From: an uncultured Lachnospira sp.
Lineage (GTDB): Bacteria; Bacillota; Clostridia; Lachnospirales; Lachnospiraceae
Assembly (NCBI GenBank): GCA_910587485.1
Contig: CAJUKN010000009.1
Coordinates: forward strand, 1-64,000
Reading direction: 5' to 3'
Length of the DNA: 64,000 bases
Positions 24,305 to 33,011 of the stretch are shown one piece after another. Numbering within the stretch: position 1 is the first letter of the stretch; the number at the start of each line of letters is the position of its first letter. The translations under genes and the position numbers were made by a program. The notes under the pieces are model-generated. The model was not told the origin of the DNA. It was given only the letters and a program-made list of their open reading frames with translations, and did not search any database.

Positions 24305-25207
24305 CTAATCATTTAATTGTCTTTTTTGCACTTTTTTTATCTGCTTAAACCCTTCTCCAAACACTTGACTTGTTTCAGTAAACATAATAAAGGCATTGCT
24401 ATCCACTTCATGTATTGCATTATTTACAATGTAAGACTGAGAAACAGAACATGCACACAACAAAACATCTTTATTTTGCAACGTATAGGAACCTACTCCA
24501 TTCATTATTGTGGAGCCTCTCCCTGTTATTTCAGATATTCTTTTTGCAACGGTTTCCCCTTTAACTGTAATTACAATAATTAGTGTTCCTGCACCCATAC
24601 CATACATAATTTTGTCAAGTACTAAAGATGTTACAAATGTTGCTAAAAGTCCATAAAGAACTGCATCAATACTTCCAAATGCCGACCAGCCAAGCATAAT
24701 AATAAATAAATCCACAACCATTGTCATTGCACCAATAGAAAGATGTGGTTTTAATACATTTATTGTCATTGTTAATAGGTCAATTCCACCTGAAGAGCTT
24801 CCGCGCATAAAAAATAATGCCATTCCAGAACCCATAAATATACCTGAATACAGTGCTGCCATAAGTGGTGAACCTGTATATGTTGGCGTAAACGGAAATA
24901 TAACATCTAGGACAAAGGTTGATATAATCATTGTTCTTGCTGTTTTTAAAAGAAACTCTTTTCCAACAACCCGATAACTAATAATTACAAAAGGTATATT
25001 TAATATAAAAGTCATAATACCTATTGGAAGTCCCCAAAGGTAATTTATCATAAGCGCAAGACCAGATAAGCCTCCCAGTGCAAAATTTGCCATTTTTGCA
25101 AATGTATATACTCCTATTGCATAAAGAAAACTTCCAGCTATATCAGCGAGCAAATCTAAAATAAATTTTTTGGCTGCTTTTTTTTCCAATTTTGATAACA
25201 TACTCAA
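24305..25207 (-). CDS. YitT-family membrane protein (DUF161 + DUF2179)
   Basis: A 300-residue protein with five or six TM helices (for example GGLSGLALMINYLWGLPIGI and GSGMALFFMRGSSSGGIDLL), followed by a cytoplasmic DUF2179 domain (VITVKGETVAKRISEITGRG, YTLQNKDVLLCACSVSQ). It belongs to the YitT family, widespread in Firmicutes and of unknown transport function. TTG 25207 lies 8 nt after GAGG; ATG 25201 is the alternative. A single gene with its own upstream region. Confidence 0.88.
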   Translation of the reverse strand: MSMLSKLEKKAAKKFILDLLADIAGSFLYAIGVYTFAKMANFALGGLSGLALMINYLWGLPIGIMTFILNIPFVIISYRVVGKEFLLKTARTMIISTFVLDVIFPFTPTYTGSPLMAALYSGIFMGSGMALFFMRGSSSGGIDLLTMTINVLKPHLSIGAMTMVVDLFIIMLGWSAFGSIDAVLYGLLATFVTSLVLDKIMYGMGAGTLIIVITVKGETVAKRISEITGRGSTIMNGVGSYTLQNKDVLLCACSVSQSYIVNNAIHEVDSNAFIMFTETSQVFGEGFKQIKKVQKRQLND

Positions 25208-25411
25208 TATTTAATCCTCATGTCTTTCCATAATTTGCAAACTTTAGTTTCCACCAATAATAATTGTAAAATAGCTTTAATCATTACAAATATTACTTTC
25301 TTAGTATGTATAAATTTTACAATAATCATTCATAAGGATTATTCTTTACATGAAACATTCAAGCAGAATTTATTAGCTCAATCTTATTTAACTTATAAAT
25401 TGACTTATTTT

Positions 25412-26416
25412 TCACAAAATTTCCTCTATTAATTTTATTGCTTGTTCATATCGTTCAAGATATGTTCCTGATATACATACAAAATGAAAATCAAAATCTG
25501 CATATAATTTTTTAATCATATCGCTATATTTATATCTGTCAGCCGCAATAACTTCACTTCTGTCTCCATCTTGAATCCACTCAACATCTGGCTCCATATA
25601 TAAAATTAAATCGTATTGATTTAAACTAGCAATCGCATTGGCAAGCAATGTATTTTTTTCAATGTTTTCATCTTCTAAAAAATTCATAAAAAATTTGGTT
25701 ATAAGACAATCTGTATCTTCAATCAAAACTTTATTGCTATGCTCAATTAATCTTAATTCTTTTGCCTTATGCTCCAGTAAAATTCGAGTGAAATCAGAAG
25801 AAAGCATCATTGTATCGGTTCCAGATAATTCTGACAGTTCCCTTCCTACTTCCTCAAGATAATTGGTATTAAAATGATGTGCAAGATTAACAGTCAATGT
25901 TGATTTCCCACAACTTTCTGTCCCAATAAGCAATACTTTTTTAACATAATAGGGTCGTACCACCAAAGGCAGCCAATCCCAATGTTTATAAATATTGGCT
26001 CTTATATCTGTTGAATTATACTTACTTCTTGGAAATATAATTAAATCACTTTCTGGATAACAAACATTCCAAAAACTTGTCTTATCATAATCATCTCCAC
26101 AAAATACAACATCAATTTTTGTTCCTATTTTCTTCTTAACAATTTCGCAATCGTTTTCCCAATATTGTTTTGTATAATCGGACTTTTTATCAAGTTTATC
26201 TTCTAACAATATTATTTTAACATTTCCAATATGTTTGGTTATTTGATATACCCATCGATATTTTATCCTTACATCAACATCTGTATGATTATTGCGATAC
26301 GAGATAACAACATACAACTGGTTACACTGGCTTGCTGCTTTAATAATACAATCAACATGCCCCATATGAAGCGGATTAAAGGAACCGCCATACATTCCAA
26401 CATTATAATTCATCAC
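25412..26416 (-). CDS. nadR: NadR-like NMN adenylyltransferase / nicotinamide riboside kinase
   Basis: A 334-residue bifunctional enzyme. The N-terminal nucleotidyltransferase has the HxGH-type motif in GMYGGSFNPLHMGHVD. The C-terminal kinase has the P-loop LIGTESCGKSTL and a nucleoside site around YLEEVGREL. It phosphorylates imported nicotinamide riboside to NMN and adenylates NMN to NAD. The DNA-binding N-terminus of enterobacterial NadR is absent, consistent with regulation by the NrtR protein encoded two genes upstream. It overlaps pnuC by 4 nt. Confidence 0.93.
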   Translation of the reverse strand: MMNYNVGMYGGSFNPLHMGHVDCIIKAASQCNQLYVVISYRNNHTDVDVRIKYRWVYQITKHIGNVKIILLEDKLDKKSDYTKQYWENDCEIVKKKIGTKIDVVFCGDDYDKTSFWNVCYPESDLIIFPRSKYNSTDIRANIYKHWDWLPLVVRPYYVKKVLLIGTESCGKSTLTVNLAHHFNTNYLEEVGRELSELSGTDTMMLSSDFTRILLEHKAKELRLIEHSNKVLIEDTDCLITKFFMNFLEDENIEKNTLLANAIASLNQYDLILYMEPDVEWIQDGDRSEVIAADRYKYSDMIKKLYADFDFHFVCISGTYLERYEQAIKLIEEIL

Positions 26417-27135
26417 ACTTTATCCTTTCCATCTAATTCATTATTGTTTAATTGAATATCTTTAAACCATTTAATAAACATGATTACCGCATTTGCAAGA
26501 TAGACCATCCACATCATCAATACTGCAACACTTTCCCCACCATTAAAAAATGCTGCAATCCACATAATGACAGATACCATATCTACAACCATCCATATAA
26601 TCCATTGTTCCATATATCTTTTTATCAACAATATTTGTGCTACTACAGATAAAACCGTACTCATACTATCTATAATAGGAAGATTTCCACCAAGCAATTT
26701 TAATATATAACCATATATAAAAATTCCAATAATACTTAAAATTCCAACTAAAATTTCTTGTTTAACACTCATCTTACGCTTATAAACTTCTTTGCTTTCC
26801 TCATCAATATTTTTTTTCCATACAAACCATCCAATAATATTTGTAGGAAAGTAATACAACAAATTCAACATCACATCGCCATAATATTTTGCATTCCATG
26901 CTACATATGCGTATAATAAAATATTCAATACGCCAAATAAATAATTAGAAATTTTCCCCATGCCTGTAAGAATAACGCAAGTTACTCCTGTCATAGAAGC
27001 AATAATACCAATTGCTGTATCTTTTAAATATACGGATACCCCTAATATTACAAGATTACAAAATAGTATCCAAAATATTTCCCATTTTTTCCAACCAGAA
27101 AATTCATTTTTAAAAAAATTAATTATACATCTCAT
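26413..27135 (-). CDS. pnuC: Nicotinamide riboside transporter PnuC
   Basis: A 240-residue membrane protein with about seven TM helices. The family motif region LYAYVAWNAKYYGDVMLNLL, with the following YFPTNIIGWFVWKKN, contains the aromatic and polar residues that bind nicotinamide riboside in PnuC. It imports the riboside by facilitated diffusion, and the downstream kinase traps it. It lies between nrtR (18-nt gap) and nadR (4-nt overlap) in one operon. Confidence 0.93.
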   Translation of the reverse strand: MRCIINFFKNEFSGWKKWEIFWILFCNLVILGVSVYLKDTAIGIIASMTGVTCVILTGMGKISNYLFGVLNILLYAYVAWNAKYYGDVMLNLLYYFPTNIIGWFVWKKNIDEESKEVYKRKMSVKQEILVGILSIIGIFIYGYILKLLGGNLPIIDSMSTVLSVVAQILLIKRYMEQWIIWMVVDMVSVIMWIAAFFNGGESVAVLMMWMVYLANAVIMFIKWFKDIQLNNNELDGKDKV

Positions 27136-27153
27136 ATAAATCCCTTTACCTTT

Positions 27154-27822
27154 CTATAGCTTGTCATTTATGCTTGAATCTTTTATATTACGCCTTTTAT
27201 ATATTTTACTAGGTCTATACGCTCCATTTTTTATCATCTTGCCTGTATCTTCTACAAGGTCTTTTACTTGATTTCTAAAGTTTGCTTTAAATACTTCTTT
27301 TCCTATTAATATTTCATATACTTTTTGTAATTGTGGCAATGTAAATTCTTCATCCATAAGATGAAATATAATAGTACTGTACTGTGCCTTATTTTTTAGC
27401 CGCTCTCTGCCATAGCTAATGATTTCTTTATGGTCAAATGCCAACTGTACAACATCACCTAATACCCAATCCACATTATAAAAATTGACTGATAACACTC
27501 TTTGTCCTGCATGTTCTTTTAATATTTGTCTTGATACTAAAGCAAAATAGGAAACCGATACCACGCGATTTCTTGGGTCACGATGGATATTATCTCCCCA
27601 AGTAAAAAGCTGTTCCATATAAATGTTTTCTTCAATTCCTGTTTCTTCTTTTAAACATCGTCTTGCTGCATGAATTAATGTTTCATCTTCTTTTACTGCT
27701 ACACCCGGCAGCGCAAGCATCTCTTGATATGGTTGTTCTGCTCTTTTTACAAGAAGTACTTTTAATTGGTTGTCTTCTATTGTAAATAATATAAAGTCCA
27801 CCGCTAATGATATTTTACTCAC
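27154..27822 (-). CDS. nrtR: NrtR-type NUDIX transcriptional regulator of NAD salvage
   Basis: About 222 residues from GTG 27822, which has AGGAGG 6 nt upstream; an upstream TTG-initiated extension is unsupported. The N-terminal NUDIX domain carries a degenerate Nudix box: GVAVKEDETLIHAARRCLKE, then ETG. The second Gly of LPGG is Val and the first Glu of REUxEE is Cys. The C-terminal winged helix (FTLPQLQKVYEILIGKEVFK, then NFRNQV) binds DNA. NrtR proteins use ADP-ribose or related NAD metabolites to release operators. The downstream pnuC-nadR genes and the AGTA/TACT palindromes upstream support the call. Confidence 0.9.
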   Translation of the reverse strand: MSKISLAVDFILFTIEDNQLKVLLVKRAEQPYQEMLALPGVAVKEDETLIHAARRCLKEETGIEENIYMEQLFTWGDNIHRDPRNRVVSVSYFALVSRQILKEHAGQRVLSVNFYNVDWVLGDVVQLAFDHKEIISYGRERLKNKAQYSTIIFHLMDEEFTLPQLQKVYEILIGKEVFKANFRNQVKDLVEDTGKMIKNGAYRPSKIYKRRNIKDSSINDKL

Positions 27823-27965
27823 ACTATCCCTCCTATTCTGAAACGTAACGTAGGAATTACGCAATAGCAATTTTTGCACAAAAAATCAACTTTAATTATA
27901 ATATTGAACTTATACTTACAAGAATAAATATTAATTTTCCATACAAAAATAAACTATCCATTTCA

Positions 27966-28015
27966 CTTAGTAGTTATTTATTACTAAGTTTAGTATAAAT
28001 TTACTACTATGTCAA
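27966..28015 (-). promoter_or_regulatory. Promoter with NrtR-like operators
   Basis: On the minus strand, TTGACA (28010-28015), 17 bp and TAAACT (27987-27992) form the promoter of nrtR-pnuC-nadR. Two palindromic boxes overlap it: CTTAGTA-N9-TACTAAG (27966-27988) and TAGTA-N6-TACTA (27991-28006). The TAGTA/TACTA form resembles NrtR sites known from other Firmicutes; that match is from memory. Confidence 0.72.
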
Positions 28016-28065
28016 GTGCAAATTCTCTTTTATTTTTTATAAATATATCAAGAACTATATTTAGA

Positions 28066-28096
28066 TAAAAAAAGAGCTGCACTTACTGGCAACTCT
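28066..28096 (-). terminator. Intrinsic terminator of the patatin gene
   Basis: On the minus strand the stem AGAGTTGC...GCAGCTCT (one mismatch) is followed by a run of seven T. It lies 44 nt past the patatin stop codon, just before the NrtR-controlled promoter. Confidence 0.75.
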
Positions 28097-28139
28097 AAAA
28101 ATTTATATATCTTTTTCCATTATTATTTTTGATTGTCCT

Positions 28140-28859
28140 TTATTTTAATTGTTGTGCTAAAACCTTTTTTGCATCCTCATATCCTAAATTTTTTGCAAAT
28201 TGGATATATTGTGGTGAAAAATTAATTGTTCCTGATAAGGTATTTCCTAAATCTTTACTAGGATAAATTTCTATTAATTCTTTTGTGGGATATTTAACTT
28301 TATCTATTTTTTGCTTTGCTGACAGCCCTATAATCAATAATTTTCTAAAGCCATTATCATATAATGGAGTTACAGGCAAATTATCAGCTAAGCCGCCATC
28401 CATATATTTTTTATTATTTATAGATACTTTAGAATAAATAACAGGCAAGGCACTTGTGGCAAGCATAATGTCAATGGCTTCCTCTTTTGACTTATTATTT
28501 AATAGTTTATATTGAGGGACTTTTTCATCTTCACATATAGTATTAAATATTGGAATGGCACTTTTAAGCCTACTGACATAAACATATTCATCTAAAATGC
28601 CACGAAGTCCTGACCTGTCTGATATCCCATCAAGCCAATTACTATCAGGTGTAAAAAAATCTTCAAATGTAAAATCGTCCCACAGTTTATTTATAACGTC
28701 AACAGACATAGTAGCATATGCAAAACCATTAATTCCACCAATTGAAGTGCCAGATACACCACTAATCGTAATTTCATACTCTTTTAATGCTCTAAATGCT
28801 CCGACTTGATAAGCACCTTTTGCTCCACCACCTGACAATACCAGACCAAACTCTTGCAT
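28140..28859 (-). CDS. Patatin-like phospholipase (RssA/YchK type)
   Basis: About 239 residues from ATG 28859, which has AAAGG 5 nt upstream; the longer frame adds an unlikely hydrophobic tail. The oxyanion-hole loop LVLSGGGAKGAYQVGAF, the nucleophile elbow GVSGTSIGG (GxSxG) and the dyad Asp in DGGLAD are all intact. It is a cytoplasmic serine acyl-hydrolase of the bacterial patatin family. No secretion signal is present. Single gene with a terminator downstream. Confidence 0.92.
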   Translation of the reverse strand: MQEFGLVLSGGGAKGAYQVGAFRALKEYEITISGVSGTSIGGINGFAYATMSVDVINKLWDDFTFEDFFTPDSNWLDGISDRSGLRGILDEYVYVSRLKSAIPIFNTICEDEKVPQYKLLNNKSKEEAIDIMLATSALPVIYSKVSINNKKYMDGGLADNLPVTPLYDNGFRKLLIIGLSAKQKIDKVKYPTKELIEIYPSKDLGNTLSGTINFSPQYIQFAKNLGYEDAKKVLAQQLK

Positions 28860-28980
28860 AATACCTTTCCATATATTTTTATAAATATATCGAATTATCA
28901 AATATTATTATACTATATGATTTTACATTTATAATTGTTACATAATGATACTATAAAAACTATTTTTATACTTTTCACCT

Positions 28981-29511
28981 TTACACATCACATTCAAGCT
29001 GACAGTCATAAGGTTCGTTCTTTACATGTTCTGCATTATATTCTGTTGCTTCTTTACAACCCATCGCACGATAAAAAGCTTGTGTTTCAACTGCTGAATG
29101 TGCAGATATATACAATTTTTTTGCGTTGTTTTCCTGTGCAAAACGCTTTGCGATTGAAAATAATGTTTTACCAATACCCTGTCCACGTACATCTTGCGAC
29201 ACATGGATACTTGATAAATCCATATACTGCAAATTACTGCCCATTAATGCACTTTCAACAGATACAAACCCTTTCAATTCATTATTTATAAAAGCTCCAT
29301 AAACCAGCCCGCCTGTATTTATTGTATTGGTTAAATAACGTATCAATTCTTTATATTCATTATTTCCCCAATCATCAATAAAAGGAGCATTTTTAATAAT
29401 CCATTTATCATTTTCCTTTCGCCAACAATCCGTAACAACTTGTCGGCGTTGAAATGTATCAAATAAATCTATATTCAATTCATTTATTTTTATTTCACGA
29501 TAATTTATCAT
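28981..29511 (-). CDS. GNAT-family N-acetyltransferase
   Basis: 176 residues. The acetyl-CoA-binding motif A region reads SSIHVSQDVRGQGIGKTLFS, followed by the β5-α4 part AKKLYISAHSAVETQAFYRA, then MGCKEA. The Q-G-I-G pyrophosphate loop is intact. The substrate is unknown; small-molecule amine or antibiotic detoxification is possible. Single gene on the minus strand. Confidence 0.88.
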   Translation of the reverse strand: MINYREIKINELNIDLFDTFQRRQVVTDCWRKENDKWIIKNAPFIDDWGNNEYKELIRYLTNTINTGGLVYGAFINNELKGFVSVESALMGSNLQYMDLSSIHVSQDVRGQGIGKTLFSIAKRFAQENNAKKLYISAHSAVETQAFYRAMGCKEATEYNAEHVKNEPYDCQLECDV

Positions 29512-29590
29512 TTTGATTCCATCCTTGTAAATAATTATAGCTTTCTATATTTCATTATTTTATCAATAAAATCTTTCAACTTTGTTTTTA

Positions 29591-29968
29591 TCATTTTATT
29601 TTAACAAGTAAATTAGTAATCATGGCAATGGCAGGAAATGCTACGCCTGCAACCACCCAAATAATCCAACTATATCCCCAATTATTTGTAGAAAGACTAT
29701 ATCCCAAGTATATTGCAGTGGCAATTAGCCAATATGCACTAGAGATAGCTGTTGTAATAGATTGGTTTTCTTTTTTTACCTTTGAATACTCCCCCTCTTG
29801 TAAGAGTTTTTCATAGCTTGCCCACACTATACCACTGCTGACAAAGAAAACTACGCCAATACCTGCAAGAACAAAAGAAACAGAAAGCATAATTATTAAC
29901 AATAATTCATTTTTATCATTAAATATCGCTCCTCCAAAAAGAGGAATTAGTGCCATACTCAGTTTCAA
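29591..29968 (-). CDS. Small membrane protein, probably the TM tail of a truncated HTH regulator
   Basis: 125 residues with four hydrophobic helices. The motif EYSKVKKENQSITTAISSAYWL, then a membrane region ending TNLLVKIK, resembles the C-terminal membrane domain found in many Firmicute Xre regulators. No HTH is encoded upstream and the only available start is a TTG, so this looks like a 5'-truncated gene. It is unclear whether it is expressed. Confidence 0.5.
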   Translation of the reverse strand: MKLSMALIPLFGGAIFNDKNELLLIIMLSVSFVLAGIGVVFFVSSGIVWASYEKLLQEGEYSKVKKENQSITTAISSAYWLIATAIYLGYSLSTNNWGYSWIIWVVAGVAFPAIAMITNLLVKIK

Positions 29969-30156
29969 ATATTTCTTTAGATTGGATACTACATCCTACA
30001 TTTTCAATTTACCAATCAGCACTATTCAATATGTCAACTGTCAGTTGCATCCATAGTATTTATAGAAATTTTCCTTTGGTTACAAGCTGTTTTATGTATC
30101 TTCTTTATTATAATTCTTTAAGTATCCTACATTAATAGTAGACATACCTGTACAAA

Positions 30157-30182
30157 GGCGGCAGAGATTTCTCTCTACCGCC
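30157..30182 (-). terminator. GC-rich hairpin, possible terminator of the TetR-ABC operon
   Basis: GGCGG-C-AGAGA pairs with TCTCT-A-CCGCC around a 4-nt loop, with TTTG after it on the minus strand. It is unusually GC-rich for the region and lies ~140 nt beyond the last ORF of the operon. Apart from this hairpin and the start of the 29591 gene, 29969-30319 shows no gene. Confidence 0.5.
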
Positions 30183-30319
30183 AGCTTGCTATACACAAAT
30201 AATTTCTTCCAAACCTTCCCTTGCCTATTTATGAATATTGACAAAGGAAGCTTTTGTTAGAATTGTATCTTACTTGGAAAATAGTAAATTGTCAAGAATC
30301 CATCATTGTAAATTTTTAA

Positions 30320-30559
30320 TTATGTTCTTTTATTGCTATTTTCTTTTTGTAGCACAACGCTGCTGATAACACCAATACCCCCCAATGCTGCACACCATTT
30401 TGAAGAAAAAATAATACCTGTCGCTACCAGTCCAGCACCAACTACAAGATTACACACCATCGCTGTCTTTAATGTTTTGCTACTAGGATTGGGAAGCGTC
30501 ACAGCAATTCCTAATGCTTTATTTAATTTTCCACAAACTTGATTTACTTCTTTAACCAT
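30320..30559 (-). CDS. Small two-helix membrane protein of unknown function
   Basis: 79 residues starting at ATG 30559 behind a strong AGGAGGAG site. Two hydrophobic stretches (TAMVCNLVVGAGLVATGIIF and WCAALGGIGVISSVVL) are joined by a short loop, and the ends are Lys-rich. I do not recognise the family. It is the last ORF behind an ABC ATPase/permease pair, so it could be an accessory or immunity-like protein, but it may also be independent. Confidence 0.55.
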   Translation of the reverse strand: MVKEVNQVCGKLNKALGIAVTLPNPSSKTLKTAMVCNLVVGAGLVATGIIFSSKWCAALGGIGVISSVVLQKENSNKRT

Positions 30560-30628
30560 TTCTCCTCCTATTCTGAAGCATTTTATTTTGACTCTCATCG
30601 CTTCTTTACAAATATTATTTATTTTTTA

Positions 30629-31327
30629 TTAATTACTTAAATCAGATGAAATCATTTTATTAATGGTTATTGCTGAAAAAATAACACCAATACTGGCAAA
30701 AATAATCGCTACTATAGGAATTGACATCAATCCTGCATTACTTCCTTGTGAATTTACTGCGATAGCAACCAGTATAACTGATGAAACAATCGTTGCAATT
30801 GTTGATTTTTTTATCATTCCAATATATAAAGGAAGAAGTCCTAATAAAATAGAAGATATCATTATAACCATCTGTATTCCTATATCCATAAAGCTAAATG
30901 TACCAAATGAAAGATATTTACTGACAAAAAATATACAAACATATTGAAATATGCTAGATAATATATTAAAAATAAGAATTGTACCACATATCAAAAAAAG
31001 TTTTGCTATGATTAATTTTTTGCGGCTAACTGGATATGTAAAAAGTAAGCCTATTGTTTTATTTCTATATTCTTCAATAATAAATATTGAAATAAGTACA
31101 GCTTCCCAGACAATTAACATTGCTCGTATAAGCATAGTTGCTAATGTTATTGTATCTAACTGCACAGAAGGCAATCCTGTTAATACAAATATATCCTCAC
31201 TTATTGTTAAAATACTAGATGTAAATATACTCAATAAAAAAATAATAAAATTAGCCGCTAATAATCCGACAAAATGAAATTTTAATGGATTTTTTTTAAC
31301 TTCCATATACATAAGTGTTTTTATCAT
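30629..31327 (-). CDS. ABC-2 type permease
   Basis: About 232 residues with six TM helices, starting MIKTLMYMEVKKNPLKFHF behind GGGG. The upstream in-frame extension to 31378 lies in leader-like sequence and is rejected. The loop EEYRNKTIGLLFTYPVSRKK is the typical ABC-2 cytoplasmic motif (E-x-R-xx-T-xx-L-L-xx-P-VSR). It pairs with the ATPase encoded upstream to export an unknown substrate, often a peptide or lantibiotic in this family. Confidence 0.88.
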   Translation of the reverse strand: MIKTLMYMEVKKNPLKFHFVGLLAANFIIFLLSIFTSSILTISEDIFVLTGLPSVQLDTITLATMLIRAMLIVWEAVLISIFIIEEYRNKTIGLLFTYPVSRKKLIIAKLFLICGTILIFNILSSIFQYVCIFFVSKYLSFGTFSFMDIGIQMVIMISSILLGLLPLYIGMIKKSTIATIVSSVILVAIAVNSQGSNAGLMSIPIVAIIFASIGVIFSAITINKMISSDLSN

Positions 31328-31415
31328 TTTAATTCCCCATTCCCTCGCATCTTTTTGCGCATATTCCAGTTTGTGCAAAGCACAAATTTTGTGTGTGAAG
31401 CATCAATTTTTCACA

Positions 31416-32141
31416 CTAACCTTTTTGTAATAAATTCAAATAATAATTTTCAAGGGATATTCCTTTAGCATGAATATCATTCATTGATATTTCTGCAAGC
31501 ATTGTACCATGTTCTATAATGCCTATTGTATCTGCAACTTTAGACAACTCATCAAGAATATGACTAGATATTAAAATGCTTGTATGATAATCTTGGTTAA
31601 TATGCTGCAAAATTTCTCTCACTTCAATAATCCCTTGTGGGTCTAAACCATTTATTGGTTCATCAAGAATAAGCAATTCTGGTCTTGTTAAAAAAGCTCT
31701 TGCAAGAGCAAGACGCTGCTTCATTCCTAAAGAAAACTTCCCTACTGCTTTATTTCCCGTTTCTGAAAGTCCTAATAGTGACAATGTTTCTTCTATATTG
31801 CTTAAAGTGCAATATTTCTTGTCTGCTCCCATATATTCACAATGTAGCTTTAAATTTTCATAAGCACTTAAATGATTATAAAAAACTGGATTTTCAATAA
31901 TACTGCCAATATGGGAAAAGATAGGATTCTTTCCCTTTTTAATACGCTGACCTAATAAATGTACTGTCCCAAAATCAGGAACCATAATATGGTACAAAAT
32001 TTTCATCAATGAAGTCTTCCCTGCACCATTTGCACCCATAAATCCATAAATCTCGCCTTTTTTAACTTTCATACAAATGTTATTTAATATAGGACTGCCA
32101 TCAATAGATTTTGATAAATGCTGAACTTCAATAGCATACAT
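31416..32141 (-). CDS. ABC transporter ATP-binding protein (BcrA-like)
   Basis: 241 residues with Walker A GANGAGKTS, signature FSLGMKQRLALARAF, Walker B LLILDEPINGLDPQG and switch His in ISSHILDELSKVADT. The EPxNGLDP wording places it with the BcrA/lantibiotic-immunity (LanF) type ATPases. It follows the TetR gene by 13 nt and precedes the ABC-2 permease. All catalytic residues are present. Confidence 0.92.
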   Translation of the reverse strand: MYAIEVQHLSKSIDGSPILNNICMKVKKGEIYGFMGANGAGKTSLMKILYHIMVPDFGTVHLLGQRIKKGKNPIFSHIGSIIENPVFYNHLSAYENLKLHCEYMGADKKYCTLSNIEETLSLLGLSETGNKAVGKFSLGMKQRLALARAFLTRPELLILDEPINGLDPQGIIEVREILQHINQDYHTSILISSHILDELSKVADTIGIIEHGTMLAEISMNDIHAKGISLENYYLNLLQKG

Positions 32142-32154
32142 CTATATTCCTCCT

Positions 32155-32745
32155 TTACTCAAAAATATCTGCTACAAGATTATCTACAATAAAATCAAAA
32201 ACAGCAAAATAATCACAAGTAACTGAAAGAGTTTCTTTTGCATAAATAATGGATAATAATGCACTTAGAATACCATATGCCTGTGCTTCTTCCATCTTGA
32301 GATGAAGATTTGAAACATGGACAGCCTGTCTAAAACAATCAAAGCTGTTAAACTTTATTTTATTAATCATTTCATCAGATAATTTTGTTATAAAAGATTG
32401 AAAATCAGGCGTATTTACATTATATAAAAAAGGCTTTTTGTCATATTCTCTAAACAGTTCTTTTATTGACTCAGCAAATCCTTCTTTTGTTTGCTTCTTC
32501 TTATTTGTATCAAGAACTTTTTTAATTAACCTTCTTTGTATATTTTCAATCGTTTCAAAAAACAAATTTTCTTTTGTAGGATATAACGTATAAAAAGTAC
32601 CAACTGATATTGCTGCTTTATCGCATAAATTTTTAATGCTTGTTTTTTTATATCCTTGTGCTATCCAATATTCCTCACATAACTGTTCTAATTTTTTACG
32701 AATTGCCTCTTTATCCATATCTGAAAGTACTGGTTTTAATGGCAT
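32155..32745 (-). CDS. TetR-family repressor of the ABC-2 operon
   Basis: 196 residues from ATG 32745 behind AAAGGAG; the 38-codon N-terminal extension includes the promoter and operator and is rejected. The HTH occupies ~12-60 (EEYWIAQGYKKTSIKNLCDK, then AAISVGTFYTLYPTKENLF). A perfect 18-bp palindrome, TTTACGAATATTCGTAAA, lies 47 bp upstream. It probably represses its own operon (ATPase, permease, small protein) until a ligand binds the C-terminal domain. Confidence 0.87.
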   Translation of the reverse strand: MPLKPVLSDMDKEAIRKKLEQLCEEYWIAQGYKKTSIKNLCDKAAISVGTFYTLYPTKENLFFETIENIQRRLIKKVLDTNKKKQTKEGFAESIKELFREYDKKPFLYNVNTPDFQSFITKLSDEMINKIKFNSFDCFRQAVHVSNLHLKMEEAQAYGILSALLSIIYAKETLSVTCDYFAVFDFIVDNLVADIFE

Positions 32746-32791
32746 AATTGCATTGCTCCTTTCTACTAAATAATATTTATTTTGAATTATA

Positions 32792-32853
32792 TTTACGAAT
32801 ATTCGTAAAAAATATTCATAAATATATAATACCATATCTTTTAATACTGTCAA
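32792..32853 (-). promoter_or_regulatory. TetR promoter and 18-bp palindromic operator
   Basis: On the minus strand TTGACA (32848-32853) and TATTAT (32826-32831) are 16 bp apart. Just downstream, 32792-32809 is the perfect palindrome TTTACGAATATTCGTAAA, placed to block elongation or initiation. Confidence 0.75.
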
Positions 32854-32939
32854 GTACAAAATTATTTTACTTATTTGTATGAATGCTATATACTAGAACA
32901 GAAACTTACATGTTATCTAATACACACAACCATTTAAAA

Positions 32940-33011
32940 ATATGCAAAAGACTACTTATATTAAATAAACAATAAACAAATTATTTTCAACAAACAGCAT
33001 GGAGGATAAAA
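32940..33011 (+). promoter_or_regulatory. Second-type 5' leader (ATGGAGG) of the EamA gene
   Basis: ATATGCAAAAGACTACTTAT at the start and CAGCATGGAGGATAA at the end match the leaders of the MATE gene (59403-59489) and hsdM (62300-62400). The GGAGG is the ribosome binding site. The middle part (AAAACTTGAGC in the others) is diverged here. Confidence 0.5.

Noticed and set aside
31328..31378. N-terminal extension of the ABC-2 permease
   Set aside because: The extension lies in a hairpin-prone leader, and a ribosome binding site precedes ATG 31327.
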